DNA of 64,000 bases from Streptomyces jeddahensis (GTDB taxonomy: Bacteria > Actinomycetota > Actinomycetes > Streptomycetales > Streptomycetaceae), in the NCBI RefSeq assembly GCF_001642995.1, contig NZ_LOHS01000119.1, positions 1-64,000 on the forward strand, read 5' to 3'. The notes beneath the pieces were generated by a model. The model saw nothing but the letters and a program-made list of their open reading frames with translations. It did not search any database and was not told the DNA's origin. Shown here one piece after another: positions 18,101 through 26,800 of this stretch. Each line of letters starts with the position of its first letter. Positions within the stretch are counted from its first letter, which is position 1. Both the position numbers and the translations under genes were made by a program.

Positions 18101-18909
18101 GGCGACAGATAGGCGTCGACGACGGCCGTGTCCCCGCGCGGCACCAGCTTCATCAGCGGGCTGACCTCGCTGGAGAGTGAGATCTGCGGGAAGCCGATCC
18201 GGGCGGCGAGCTCGCCGATCGCGCGCTCGTGCGCCGGGTGGAGATGGCTGTGCATGCAGACCACGGCGACGGAGCGGATCCCGTCGTCGTAGGCCTCCTG
18301 CAGCGGGCCTGCCAGGCTCTCCAGGTCCGGGGCGCGCAGTACCTCGCCGTCGGCGGTGATGCGCTCGTCGGCCTCGACGACCCGCTCGTACAGCAGCTCG
18401 GGGAGGACGATCTCGCGGGCGAAGATGCGGGGGCGGTTCTGGTAGGCGATGCGCAGGGCATCGCGAAAGCCGCGGGTGATGACGAGGAGCGTGCGGTCGC
18501 CCTTGCGTTCCAGGAGGGCGTTGGTGGCGACGGTGGTGCCCATGCGGACGGCGTCGATCGTGGCGTCCTGGGGGTCGCCCCGCTGCAGGGCACCGTCGTG
18601 GCCGTCGACGGATCGGCGGTCGTCGTGGCCATCGACGGATCGGCGGTCATCGTGGCCGTCGACGGATCGGCGGTCATCGTGGCCGTCGACGGATCGGCGG
18701 TCATCGTGGGCGTCGGCAGCTCCAGGGCCGTCCCGGCCGTCGGCGGCGCTGAGGATCTCGCGGATGCCCGCGACGGCTGCGTCGGCGTAGCGGGGGCTGT
18801 CCGACAGGAGCTTGTGGGTGAGCAGGCGGCCGTCCGGGGCCCGGGCGACCACATCCGTGAACGTGCCGCCCCGGTCAACCCAGAACTGCCAGCCTGTCAC
18901 GCGTCTCAC
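15127..18909 (-). CDS. Fused hydantoinase/5-oxoprolinase (HyuA-HyuB type), inside a conservon
   Basis: ATP-dependent opening of 5-oxoproline or a related hydantoin/imide. The 1260-residue chain is an OPLAH-like fusion: HyuA half with the phosphate-binding VDRGGTFTDV (residues 11-20), RMGTTVATNALLER and FDMGGTSTDVSHF, then a HyuB half beginning near PVLLEVFNNLFMSIAEQMG. Length matches single-chain 5-oxoprolinases. Residues 68-103 hold four tandem HDDRRSVDG repeats encoded by a 27-bp repeat, an insertion not expected in this domain. GTG 18909 has GGCGGAAG upstream; GTG 18900 is an alternative. It sits between cvnC (15-base gap) and cvnD. Substrate is uncertain; a separate pxpABC 5-oxoprolinase is encoded at 34.8-37.1 kb. 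Confidence 0.9.
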   Translation of the reverse strand: MRRVTGWQFWVDRGGTFTDVVARAPDGRLLTHKLLSDSPRYADAAVAGIREILSAADGRDGPGAADAHDDRRSVDGHDDRRSVDGHDDRRSVDGHDDRRSVDGHDGALQRGDPQDATIDAVRMGTTVATNALLERKGDRTLLVITRGFRDALRIAYQNRPRIFAREIVLPELLYERVVEADERITADGEVLRAPDLESLAGPLQEAYDDGIRSVAVVCMHSHLHPAHERAIGELAARIGFPQISLSSEVSPLMKLVPRGDTAVVDAYLSPVLRRYVQHVADQLEGVRLMFMQSNGGLTEAGRFRGKDAILSGPAGGIVGMARMSQLAGFHRVIGFDMGGTSTDVSHFAGEYERVFTTQIAGVRLRAPMLDIHTVAAGGGSVLHFDGSRYRVGPDSAGADPGPASYRNGGPLTVTDANVALGRIQPAHFPHVFGPDGDQPLDAELVHERFATLAHDIREQTGDDRTPEQVAEGYLQIAVANIANAVKRISVQKGHDITRYALTTFGGAGGQHACKVADSLGIRTVLVPPMAGVLSALGIGLADTTAMREQSVEARLEPSAMSCIRKTADDLESAARAELQAEDVPDERIRVTRRAQLRYDGTDTTLTVELSDPDAMKRAFEDRHRATYSFTLDRPVVVEALSVEATGLTEPPDLSALAERTPSAGTSETVRLHTGGAWRDVPLHRREELPPGHPVTGPAIITESGATTVVDDGWQAATNPDGHLVMERVAITESSRFGTEADPVLLEVFNNLFMSIAEQMGARLESTAQSVNIKERLDFSCALIDPDGNLVANAPHIPVHLGSMGTSVKEVIRRRRDSMRPGDAYAINDPYHGGTHLPDVTVITPVFDRAGERILFYVASRGHHAEIGGIAPGSMPANSRTIEEEGVLFDNWLLVEGGRFREEETRRLLTEAPYPSRNPKTNLADLRAQIAANQKGVDEVARMIDEFGLDVVQAYMKHVQDNAEEAVRRVIDALEDGEYAYETDSGAVIRVRIRVDRVGRSATLDFTGTSPQLDTNFNAPFSVVNAAVLYVFRTLVAADIPLNDGCLRPLRIIVPPGSMLAPEPPAAVVAGNVETSQAITGALYAALGVQAEGSGTMNNVTFGNERYQYYETVASGSGAGDGFPGASVVQTHMTNSRLTDPEVLEWRLPVLLDEFAVRRGSGGAGRWCGGDGAVRRIRFREPMTVSTLSQHRRVAPYGMAGGEPGALGSHRVERADGTVTRLRGSDSAEVRPGDVLVIETPGGGGYGPPAHDPSDPDRSEQ
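18598..18705 (-). repeat. Four 27-bp tandem repeats inside the hydantoinase gene
   Basis: Units at 18598-18624, 18625-18651, 18652-18678 and 18679-18705, differing at only one or two bases, encode HDDRRSVDG four times. A degenerate partial unit follows. The near identity of units indicates recent expansion and the number may vary between strains. Confidence 0.95.
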
Positions 18910-18924
18910 CAGCTTCCGCCCTGC

Positions 18925-19329
18925 TCAGAGCGCCCGGAGACCGTTGATCACGTCGCGCAGAATACTCTCGTCCGGCAGCTCCGCGGGGGGCACGGGACGC
19001 GTCACGTGCACCAGGCCATCATCGGCGAGATCGCCGATGAGGACCCGTACGACACCGATGGGCAGGTCGAGCCCGGCGGCCAGCTCGGCGACCGACTGGG
19101 GCGCTTCACGGCAGAGGTCGACGATGTCGACATGCTCCGGGGACAGCATGTGGTCCGTCTCCGGATCGTGCGTCACGTCCTCGGCGACGACCAGGGCGAT
19201 GAGGTCGAGGCGGTGCTGCCCGGCGCTGCTGGTGCGGCCGCGCGTCATGGCGTACGGACGCACCACGGGTCCGGCGTCGTCGTCGAACCAGTGGGCCCCG
19301 CCATGCGTCCCCTGACCGTCTCCGCTCAT
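18925..19329 (-). CDS. cvnC: Conservon protein CvnC (DUF742)
   Basis: 134-residue cytosolic conservon component. It carries the DUF742 core: a PYAMTRGRT segment followed by a predicted winged-helix stretch (LCREAPQSVAELAAGLDLPIGVVRVLIGDLADDG), as in CvnC proteins. It is thought to join CvnB and CvnD beneath the CvnA receptor. The stop of cvnB lies nine bases upstream, so the genes are co-transcribed. The next gene downstream is the hydantoinase rather than the usual cvnD. Confidence 0.92.
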   Translation of the reverse strand: MSGDGQGTHGGAHWFDDDAGPVVRPYAMTRGRTSSAGQHRLDLIALVVAEDVTHDPETDHMLSPEHVDIVDLCREAPQSVAELAAGLDLPIGVVRVLIGDLADDGLVHVTRPVPPAELPDESILRDVINGLRAL

Positions 19330-19338
19330 GCCATCCCA

Positions 19339-19779
19339 CTACCCACCGGGGTGCAGATCGGAGCGCGGCGCCGTGCCCAGATGCACACCGACCCGCTTGA
19401 CCAGCAGCGTCATCTCGTACGCGATCTGGCCGATGTCGGAGTCGCTGTCGGAGAGCACGGCGAGGCAGCTGCCGTCGCCTGCGGCAGTGACGAAGAGAAA
19501 TGCCTCGTCGAGCTCGACGACGGTCTGCCGGACGCTGCCCGCGTCGAAGTGGCGGCCGACGCCCTTGGCGAGGCTGTGGAATCCGGAGGCGACGGCGGCC
19601 AGATGCTCGGCATCCTCGCGGGTCAGGTCCGCAGAGACGCCGGTGGCGAGACCGTCGCCGGACAGCACGATCGCCTTGCGGATGCTGGCGACGCGCTGGA
19701 CCAGATCGTCGAGCAGCCAGTTCAGCTCGCCCGAGACCCCGGGCGTCGCGGTGTGGCTGGTGGCCTTCGGTGCGGTCAT
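19339..19779 (-). CDS. cvnB: Conservon roadblock/LC7-domain protein CvnB
   Basis: 146-residue roadblock/LC7 protein, a putative GTPase-activating or scaffold partner for the CvnD GTPase. The N-terminal helix (ELNWLLDDLVQRVASIRKAI) and the following VLSGDGL strand are hallmarks of this family. Its ATG overlaps the cvnA stop by four bases (ATGA), so translation is coupled. Paralogues from other conservons are expected elsewhere in a Streptomyces genome. Confidence 0.93.
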   Translation of the reverse strand: MTAPKATSHTATPGVSGELNWLLDDLVQRVASIRKAIVLSGDGLATGVSADLTREDAEHLAAVASGFHSLAKGVGRHFDAGSVRQTVVELDEAFLFVTAAGDGSCLAVLSDSDSDIGQIAYEMTLLVKRVGVHLGTAPRSDLHPGG

Positions 19780-22709
19780 CGACCGTCCCCCTCAGATGTC
19801 GTTCCTTGTGCTGTGCCGTCCGGGGCGTGGTCGCCCGCGGCGTTTTCCTCACGGCCACGCTGCCAGCCCCGCTGGAGCGAGGCCATACGGCTGCGTACCT
19901 CTTCGGCGTCGCGTGTGTCGGGGCCCGGGGCGTCACGAGCGGCCTCGCGCTCGGTGCGGCGCTCGGGTCCGGTCTTGAGCTGCGGGGCGAGGCTGGCCTG
20001 GCGTATACGGCGCGGCAGCCCACCGCCGCCGCTCGCACCCGGTCCGGCGCCGTTCCCGCTCGGGCCGGCGCCGCTCGGGCCGGCGCCGCTCGGGCCGGCG
20101 CCGCTTCCACCTGGTTCCGCGCCGCGTTCCCTCGGGCCGGCGCTGTTCGGCGTCGGGCCGTCGCCGTCGTCTGTCGACTTGTCGCTGTTGTCGCTGTTGT
20201 CGCTGTTGTCGCTGTTGTCGCTGTTGTCGCTCGATCGTGTCTCGGGGCGGGCAGCGGCTGCCTCGGTGCGCTTCCGGCGCCGGGGGAGCTGGGGCGTGCC
20301 GTCGGACCTGGTCAGCGGTGGCTGTGCGGAACCGGGCGCGGACGGCTGCGCGGGATCGTCCGCCGAAGGTTCGGTGTCGCGCTGCCGCGGGTGCCCGACC
20401 GGGCGGCCGTGGGAGCTCACGAGCTTGGGCGTCCTGCGCCGTGGCAACGGCACGGGACCACCGGGGTGGTCCTCGTCGCCCGGGCTCGCGGAACCCAACC
20501 GGGCCTCGTGCTCGTCGCGGGCCTGCTGGTGCTGTTCGCTCGGGGGCGCGGCGATGGAGCGACGCGGCCGGAAGATGCCGCCCCGCTCGCTGTCCTCGTC
20601 GCCGAGCGCGCCGGGGAAGTCGTCGAGTCCCTCCGTCCCGACCAGTGCTTCCAGCTCCACCGGGCCGTCCAGGACGGCGGGTGACAGCTCCGGCAGCGGT
20701 ACGGGCAGGGCGGTGAGTCCCGCCGTGCGGTCCGTGCGGCCGCCGTGTGCCTCCCGAGGGGCCAGCTCCTTCGCCTGCGGGCGGTCGAGGCGGAAGCCGA
20801 CGCCGTTGGTGTCGGGCACGTCGTCGGTGAGCAGGGCGTCAGGGATCAAGACGGTCGCGGTGGTTCCGCCGTAGGGCGACGGCTGCAGCGAGACGCGCAC
20901 GTTCTGCCGCTGGGCGAGCCGGCTGACCACGAAGAGGCCGAGCCGGTCGGTGTCGGACAGCTCGAACTCCTGGGTCTCGGCGAGCCGCAGATTGGCGTCG
21001 AGGAGCGCGTCAGCGGCCATTCCGAGGCCCCGGTCATGGATCTCCAGCGTGAATCCGTTGACGACGCGCTGGCCCACGACCTGCACGGCGGTGTGCGGGG
21101 GCGAGAACACGGTGGCGTTCTCGAGGAGTTCGGCCGTCAGATGGGTGAGGTCGGCCACGGCGGGGCCGGTGACGGCGACACGCGGCAGGCGGCGTACCTC
21201 GATGCGTTCGTAGTCCTCGACCTCGGCGACGGCCGCGCGGACCACGTCCATGAGCTGGACGGGCTTGCGCCACTGGCGGGACGGGGCGGCGCCGGACAGG
21301 ATCACCAGGCCCTCGGCGTGCCGCCGCATGCGGGTGGTGAGGTGGTCGAGGCGGAAGAGGTCGGCGAGTTCCTCGGCGTCCTCGGTGCGGCGCTCCATGG
21401 CGTCGAGCAGTGTGAGCTGCTTGTGGAGCAGCACCTGGCTGCGGCGGGCGAGGTTCACGAACACCTCGGAGACGCCGTGGCGCAGTTCGGCCTGTTTCAC
21501 AGCCGCCTCGACGGCTGCCCGCTGAAGGGTGTTGAGCGCCTGGCCGACCTGGCCGATCTCGTTCTTCTCGTACTCGAGCCGGGGCGCCTCGGTCTCCACG
21601 TCGACCTGCTCGCCCGCGGCGAGGCGGCGCATCACGCTGGGCAGCCGGACACCGGACGACTCGTGGGCCTCGAGGCTCAGCCGCCGCAGATCGCGCACGA
21701 GGTTCCGGCCGATGCGTACGGAGAGGAACAGCGAGAACAGCAGGGCGAGCAGGCCGAGCACTCCGGCGATGCCGGCCTTGACGAGGACGCCGACAGCGGC
21801 GGGCTCCACTCGGTCCTGGTAGCGCTCGTCGGCCGCGGTGTTCAACTCGGCGAGATCGGTGAGCGCGTGGCCGGCTGCGCTGTTCCACGTGGTGACGGTG
21901 ACGCTGCGGGGCATGCGGGGCTCGGAGGTGATGACGGACTGCTCGGCCACGCGGAGCGGAGCCGAGGCCGCGCCCTTCCAGAACCGCTGGTAGCGGTCGC
22001 GGTCTTCGTCGGGCAGCAGCGGCAGGTTGATGTTGTACAGCAGGGTGCGCTGCGCCGCGAGGTCGGAGATCTCGCGGATCTCGGCGCGCGTGAGTCGCTG
22101 TGCGACCAGCGCTGAGCCGAGCAGGGCGTCCTCCTGGGACAGCAGCTCACGCGCGCGTGCCAGGTTGACCAGTGCGCGGGCCTGCTTGTCCAGCTCCACG
22201 TTGTCGATGCCGTGCAGGTTCGCCAGGAACGTGTAGCAGGGTTCGATCAGGCGGTTGTAGAGGCCGAGCGCCTCGGCGCGCGTGATGGCGCGCGTTGCGA
22301 CGCTGCGGCGCAGGGAGTCGATCCCGTCGAGCGCGTCCAGGACGGTGGTGAGCCGTCTGCTGTTTCCCTGCGAGAGTTCGTCGCGCAGCCCCGGATCCGT
22401 TCCGTTCTTGCGGATCTTCTCCACGACCAGGTCCGTCTGTACGCGGCTGTCGCGCAGAGCGGTGACGGCGGCGGAGTCACGGGGGTCTGCCAGGTAGACG
22501 AGGGCCTTCCGCCGCTCCTGCTGGATGAGGCGCACGGCGTCCTCGACGGGATAGCCGATTTTGTCGACGACGGTGCCGACCCTGAACAGGTCAGCGGCCT
22601 CGCGGCCGGTGAGCGCCGTGGAGAAGCTCCACAGGGCGGTCAGGGAGACCAGCGGTACGAGGAGCAACGCCACGATCTTCCGGCGGATGGACTTCCCGCG
22701 AAAGCGCAT
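19776..22709 (-). CDS. cvnA: Conservon sensor-like histidine kinase CvnA
   Basis: 977-residue membrane receptor of the conservon. An N-terminal helix (residues about 12-34) and a second near 309-335 flank an extracellular nitrate-sensor-like helical domain with RLIQQERRKALVYLADP. A HAMP-like segment and coiled coil follow, then a GHKL ATPase domain with the N box ELLENATVFSPP and the G-box HDRGLGM. Residues past about 640 are a disordered Pro/Gly/Ser tail with short tandem repeats (SDN about six times; GAGPS three times). ATG 22709 has GGGGGAGG just upstream. It is the first gene of the cvn operon. Confidence 0.93.
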   Translation of the reverse strand: MRFRGKSIRRKIVALLLVPLVSLTALWSFSTALTGREAADLFRVGTVVDKIGYPVEDAVRLIQQERRKALVYLADPRDSAAVTALRDSRVQTDLVVEKIRKNGTDPGLRDELSQGNSRRLTTVLDALDGIDSLRRSVATRAITRAEALGLYNRLIEPCYTFLANLHGIDNVELDKQARALVNLARARELLSQEDALLGSALVAQRLTRAEIREISDLAAQRTLLYNINLPLLPDEDRDRYQRFWKGAASAPLRVAEQSVITSEPRMPRSVTVTTWNSAAGHALTDLAELNTAADERYQDRVEPAAVGVLVKAGIAGVLGLLALLFSLFLSVRIGRNLVRDLRRLSLEAHESSGVRLPSVMRRLAAGEQVDVETEAPRLEYEKNEIGQVGQALNTLQRAAVEAAVKQAELRHGVSEVFVNLARRSQVLLHKQLTLLDAMERRTEDAEELADLFRLDHLTTRMRRHAEGLVILSGAAPSRQWRKPVQLMDVVRAAVAEVEDYERIEVRRLPRVAVTGPAVADLTHLTAELLENATVFSPPHTAVQVVGQRVVNGFTLEIHDRGLGMAADALLDANLRLAETQEFELSDTDRLGLFVVSRLAQRQNVRVSLQPSPYGGTTATVLIPDALLTDDVPDTNGVGFRLDRPQAKELAPREAHGGRTDRTAGLTALPVPLPELSPAVLDGPVELEALVGTEGLDDFPGALGDEDSERGGIFRPRRSIAAPPSEQHQQARDEHEARLGSASPGDEDHPGGPVPLPRRRTPKLVSSHGRPVGHPRQRDTEPSADDPAQPSAPGSAQPPLTRSDGTPQLPRRRKRTEAAAARPETRSSDNSDNSDNSDNSDNSDKSTDDGDGPTPNSAGPRERGAEPGGSGAGPSGAGPSGAGPSGNGAGPGASGGGGLPRRIRQASLAPQLKTGPERRTEREAARDAPGPDTRDAEEVRSRMASLQRGWQRGREENAAGDHAPDGTAQGTTSEGDGR
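20062..20106 (-). repeat. 15-bp tandem repeat in cvnA tail
   Basis: Three adjacent copies of GGGCCGGCGCCGCTC (the third ends in T) encode SGAGP units in the disordered CvnA tail. Confidence 0.9.
20181..20230 (-). repeat. 9-bp tandem repeat in cvnA tail
   Basis: About five and a half copies of GTCGCTGTT encode a run of Ser-Asp-Asn triplets. Perfect identity of units suggests slippage-prone, recently changing sequence. Confidence 0.93.
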
Positions 22710-23168
22710 GGCCTCCCCCAGATCGACCCCCTGCTCCGGGGGTGCACATGTGCGTCAACAAACGGCGTGAGCCTACTACTGACACGTGACCAACTCGAAG
22801 ACGTGTCCGGATACTTTCACACGACCCCTCCGGATCGCTGTCGCCGGAGTCCTCGCCGGACGGGAGACGGTGTCCCGCAGGTCAGGGGATTGCACGCATT
22901 GTCGGCAATCGGGACGGTCGGCCGCTCTCGTGGATTGCGACAGGCGCTCAGTCGGCTGGATTTCCACGCAACTTGGGAATCTTCTCCTCTCCTCGTTCGT
23001 CCTTACGTACGGAAACTGAAGGCGGAACGGGCGACTTGTGGGACCCGGCGCATCCGGCGGCGTAAAGCAGTGCAAACCGGGCAGCCAATGAGGGGCCGGA
23101 TCGAACCGGCACACACCGAGGGGCATGCGGGGCGAGGGGCATGCACGGCCGAGGGGAGTGACGAGTTG
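22710..23168. other. Divergent intergenic region between cvnA and a small membrane protein
   Basis: 459 bases with below-average G+C and no supported gene; a 77-codon frame at 22786 lacks a ribosome-binding site and homologue-like features. It should hold the cvnA promoter and that of the rightward membrane-protein gene. On the minus strand a TAGGCT hexamer (22770-22775) and a TTGACG (around 22755) occur upstream of cvnA, but I cannot pair them into a convincing promoter. Confidence 0.45.
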
Positions 23169-23690
23169 ATGGGCACGGCAGAGCGGCGCACGAGGTCCGG
23201 GCACAGCGCTGCGGCCGGATCCGTGCAGGGATCCGGGGAACTGACGGCAGAGCTCGGAGCGGGTCCCGGCAGGCCCACGGCCGGTGCCGCGCACGGGAAG
23301 ACGCTCTGGGTGGAGCAACCGGCTCGGCGCCCGCGCATGCCCGATCCGGTACGCACGGCGGCCGTCCGGGCCGTGCTGATAGTGTCCCTGACGCTCATTC
23401 AGGCGATGGTCGCCTTCCTGTGCACGCTCACCGGTTCCTGGCTCGCCTTCCCCATGGTGCTCTCCAGCGTGGCCAGCACGGTCGTCGCGACGTGGGGCGT
23501 GCTGGACGTGTGGGTCACCCGTCAGGTGTGGAACCAGCGGCACGGCGTCGTGTCGACGCCGAGCAGCACGGCCCGCCGGATACGCCGTGAGCGCCGCCGC
23601 GCCCGCAGGCAGGCCCGGGCGGTGAGCCGGGACCAGGAGCGGATACAGAGGCGGGGCGGCCGGGGGCAGTTGTCGCACACGCACACCTAG
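23169..23690 (+). CDS. Small two-helix membrane protein, unknown function
   Basis: 173 residues. A disordered N-terminal half is followed by two predicted membrane helices (about residues 70-92 and 96-115, from VRAVLIVSLTLIQAMVAF to VASTVVATWGVLDVWV) and an Arg-rich cytosolic tail (RRIRRERRRARRQAR). I recognise no named family. ATG 23169 is preceded in frame by a TTG and by GGGGAG about 11 bases upstream, so the exact start is uncertain. It stands between the conservon and the SMC operon and converges on the latter. Confidence 0.72.
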   Translation: MGTAERRTRSGHSAAAGSVQGSGELTAELGAGPGRPTAGAAHGKTLWVEQPARRPRMPDPVRTAAVRAVLIVSLTLIQAMVAFLCTLTGSWLAFPMVLSSVASTVVATWGVLDVWVTRQVWNQRHGVVSTPSSTARRIRRERRRARRQARAVSRDQERIQRRGGRGQLSHTHT

Positions 23691-23819
23691 TCCGGCGGCA
23701 CCCATACCGGTTGTCGGGCGCGACGGTGTGCTGCGAAGCTCACCGCCGCGCCGCGGCGCCTGCCCCGGCCGACACGATGTGCGGACCGGTCATCCCAGGT
23801 GAGGCCGTGGGGGCGCCGG

Positions 23820-23891
23820 CCGGTCACCCCTGGGTGGGTGCGAGCCGTCATCCCTGGGCTGGTGCGAGCCGTCATCCTTGGGCGGGTGCGG
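23820..23891 (-). repeat. Three 24-bp repeats spanning the 3' end of the SMC gene
   Basis: Units at 23820-23843, 23844-23867 and 23868-23891 are near-identical. The last unit includes the C-terminal codons of the SMC-like gene and its stop (23872-23874); the other two lie just downstream. Divergence increases away from the gene. Confidence 0.85.
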
Positions 23892-26800
23892 GCCGCTTGA
23901 ACATCCGCGTCGCCGTGATCTCACCGTGCGTCGTCTCCCCCGCGGGCGCCTGCTGCGGCAGCCCCGGCCTGAGGTGCTCTTCCACGCTGATGTACTTCAG
24001 CCCGGCCCGCAGGTCCGCGTCGTTGCGCAGCCGGATCACGAGCGGGAACTCGGCGAGCGCCGTGGTGTCGAACAGGCCCGTGGTGTAGAGCAGTTGCACA
24101 CCGAGCGCGTCCGACACGGCGCGCTGGAGTTCCAGCAGGTACGTCGCGTTGGCACGGCCGATCGGGTTGTCGAGGAACAGCGTGCCCGCGTGCCGGTGCT
24201 TGTCGCGACCGCGGTCGTTCGACCGCAGCGCGGCCATCGTGCAGTACAGGGCGATGGCGGCGGTCAGCAGCTGGCCGCCGGAGAAGACGTCGCCCATCTG
24301 CCCGACGGGGACGCGCTCGGCGCGGAGCACGGCGTCCGGCTTGAGGATCTCGACGGCGACGCCCTTCGGCTGGAGTGCGGCGCCGACGCCGCGCAGCAGC
24401 AGGGACATGCCGTCACGGCGCAGGTCGGAGTTCTTCCTCACCGCGGCGCGGGTGGCTTCGTCGATGACCTCGCCGAGCCGCTCGGTGAGCGTGGCCTGGT
24501 CGGGTTCGTCGAAGCGGATGCGCAGGAACTCCTGGCCGGACCATTCGCCGAGGCCCTCCGGGAGGCGGGAGAGCCGCTGGGCGGAGCGGAGGGTGGCGAG
24601 GGCGGACTCGACGAGTCCCCGAAGGCGGTCGACGATCGAGTCGCGATTGCGCTCCAGTTGCTCCAGCTCGTCGGTGAGGACGCGGAGGCGGGGCGCGAAG
24701 GCCTCGGCCCACTTCTGCGCGTGTTCCGGCAAGGCGGAGGCGGGCAGTTCGCGGATCTGCTGGCGGGCGGGGGTGCGGACGTGTTCGTAGCGAGTGGAGT
24801 TGGCGTGGCGTACGAGGACGTCGCTCGCCTCGCGTACGGCTGCCTCCGCGGCGGACAGGTCGGCGGCGCAGCCGCGCAGGGAGCGGCGGGCCTCGGCCGC
24901 GGCGTGCCGGGCCTCCTGCAGGTCCCCAGGGTACGGCTCCGACTCTTCCGCGTCGTCGGCGGAGTTCTCGCGGAGCAGGTCGCGCAGCTGGGCGGCCGTC
25001 TCGTCGAATCCTCCGGCGGCGTCCTCGGCGGCGCGATGGGCGGCGAGCAGTTCCGCGTGGGTGTCCCTGGCCTCGCTCAACGCCTCGGTGCGGGCGGCGA
25101 GTTCGGCGGTGGCGGTGCGCAGCAGGGCCTGGGCGTGTTCGGTATCGGCGGGGACGAGGTCGTCGGGCAGGTCCGTGTGCGCCTCACCGTCCTCGGGCGC
25201 GTGCCGTTCCGCCTCGGCCCTGAGCCTGCCGAGCTGCTCGCTGGCCGTGGAGGCGCGGGTCTCGAGAAGCTGGACGAGCTCTTCGGCGCGGGCGGCGGCG
25301 GCCTGCCGGGACGGCCCGTCGGCGCCGTCGGGCGACTCGAGGAGCTGGGCCGCGCGGGTGCGTACCTTGTTGCTGAGCCGGTCGAGTTCGGCGAGGGCCG
25401 CGCTCTCGTCGCTCTCGGCGCGGGCCTGCTCGGCCCGCAGGTCGGCGCCGACGCCGACCTTCTCGTAGACCTGCGATGCCGCGCGGTAGGCCTCGCGCAG
25501 CGCGGGCAGGGACGCCTTGGGCGCCTTGCCGTTCCGGCCCTCGCTGCCCGGGTGGTCGCCGCTCGCGGAGTCGCCGCCCGGGGTGTCGTCCGGTACGTCG
25601 TCGGGCGCACCGGCGATGTCGGCGCGCTCGGCGCGGAGGGCGCGGGCGGTGCGGCGGGCGTCGTCAGCGGCGCGCTGAGCCCCGCGGCGGTCCTCGTCGG
25701 CGGCGCGGGCACGCTCGAGACAAGCCTGGGAGCGGGCCTCCGACTCGACGGCCTCGTCGGCGAGTTCACGCAGTCTGACCTGCCATCCCGCACGCTCGCG
25801 CAGCCGGAACGCAAGCCCGGCAAGCGCATCCGCGGCGCGGCGGGCGCGCTGCGCGGCATCCTGCCGCTCGTCGCGTACGCGTGCCGCCTCGGACGCGGCC
25901 TCGTCGGCCTCGGCCCTGGCCGTGCGTGCCTCGGCGAGCTCGGCCTCGGCCTCCTCGGCGAACGCGTGCGCGTCGCGGGCGGCGGCGGCGAGTTCGGCGA
26001 GTCGGCCCGCGGGGCAGCCGGTCCGCCAGGAGGCGAGCCGTGCGGCGAGCTCGCGGTCCTTGGCGAGGCGGGCGGCGAGCTCCCGGATGTCCTCGTCCCG
26101 CCGGCCGGCGCGGGCGCGCAGGGCCTCCCGCTCTTCGTCGGCGGCCTGCTCGTCGTGCATGGCCGGGTTTGGCGGTACGAGGAACACGTCGCCGTCGCCC
26201 GTGCCGGGGGCCGGTGTGGGGGCGAGCAGGGCGGCGGCGGTGCCCACGGCGACGGCGGAGCGCGGCAGCAGCGCGGCGCCGCTCAGCGTCTCGCGGGCCC
26301 GCGCGTGGGTGTCCGGGTCGGTGATCACGACGCCGTCGACGAGCTCGGGCCGGGCGGCCAGCACGCGCGCGTGGTCGGCGGGGTCGACGGCCTGGGCGAG
26401 GTAGCGCCAGCCGGGCAGGGCCGGGATGCCGTGCTCGCCGAGGAACTCGACCGTGGCGAGCACGTCCGGCCCGGGCGGCAGCAGCCCCCCGTCACCGAGC
26501 GCGCCGAGAATCCGCGCGTCGTCGGCGGCGGCGGTCCGCAGGTCGAAGAGCTGCCGCTCGGCGGAGGCGACCGCGTCGTCGAGCAGCTCCCGCAGCTCGT
26601 CGGCGTAGCGGTCGAGCTCCTCGGCGGTCAGCGGGCCTTCGGTCGCCTCGGCCGTCCCGCCAGCGGCCGCACCCGACCGCCGTCCGCTGGCCACCGCATC
26701 AGCGACACGTCCGGCGCCTCCGGGCCCCGCCGGGTCGACGCCCCGTACATCGCCGGCACCCCTCGGTTGGACAACGGCCGCCCCGCCACCGGCAGTTCCG

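Noticed and set aside
18598..18705. CRISPR array from 27-bp repeats
   Set aside because: The repeats are contiguous without spacers and are in frame within the hydantoinase gene.
18229..20874. 881-codon plus-strand frame opposite the hydantoinase and cvnBC genes
   Set aside because: Antisense to four genes with clear domain motifs; long antisense frames are expected at this G+C, and the translation is low-complexity.
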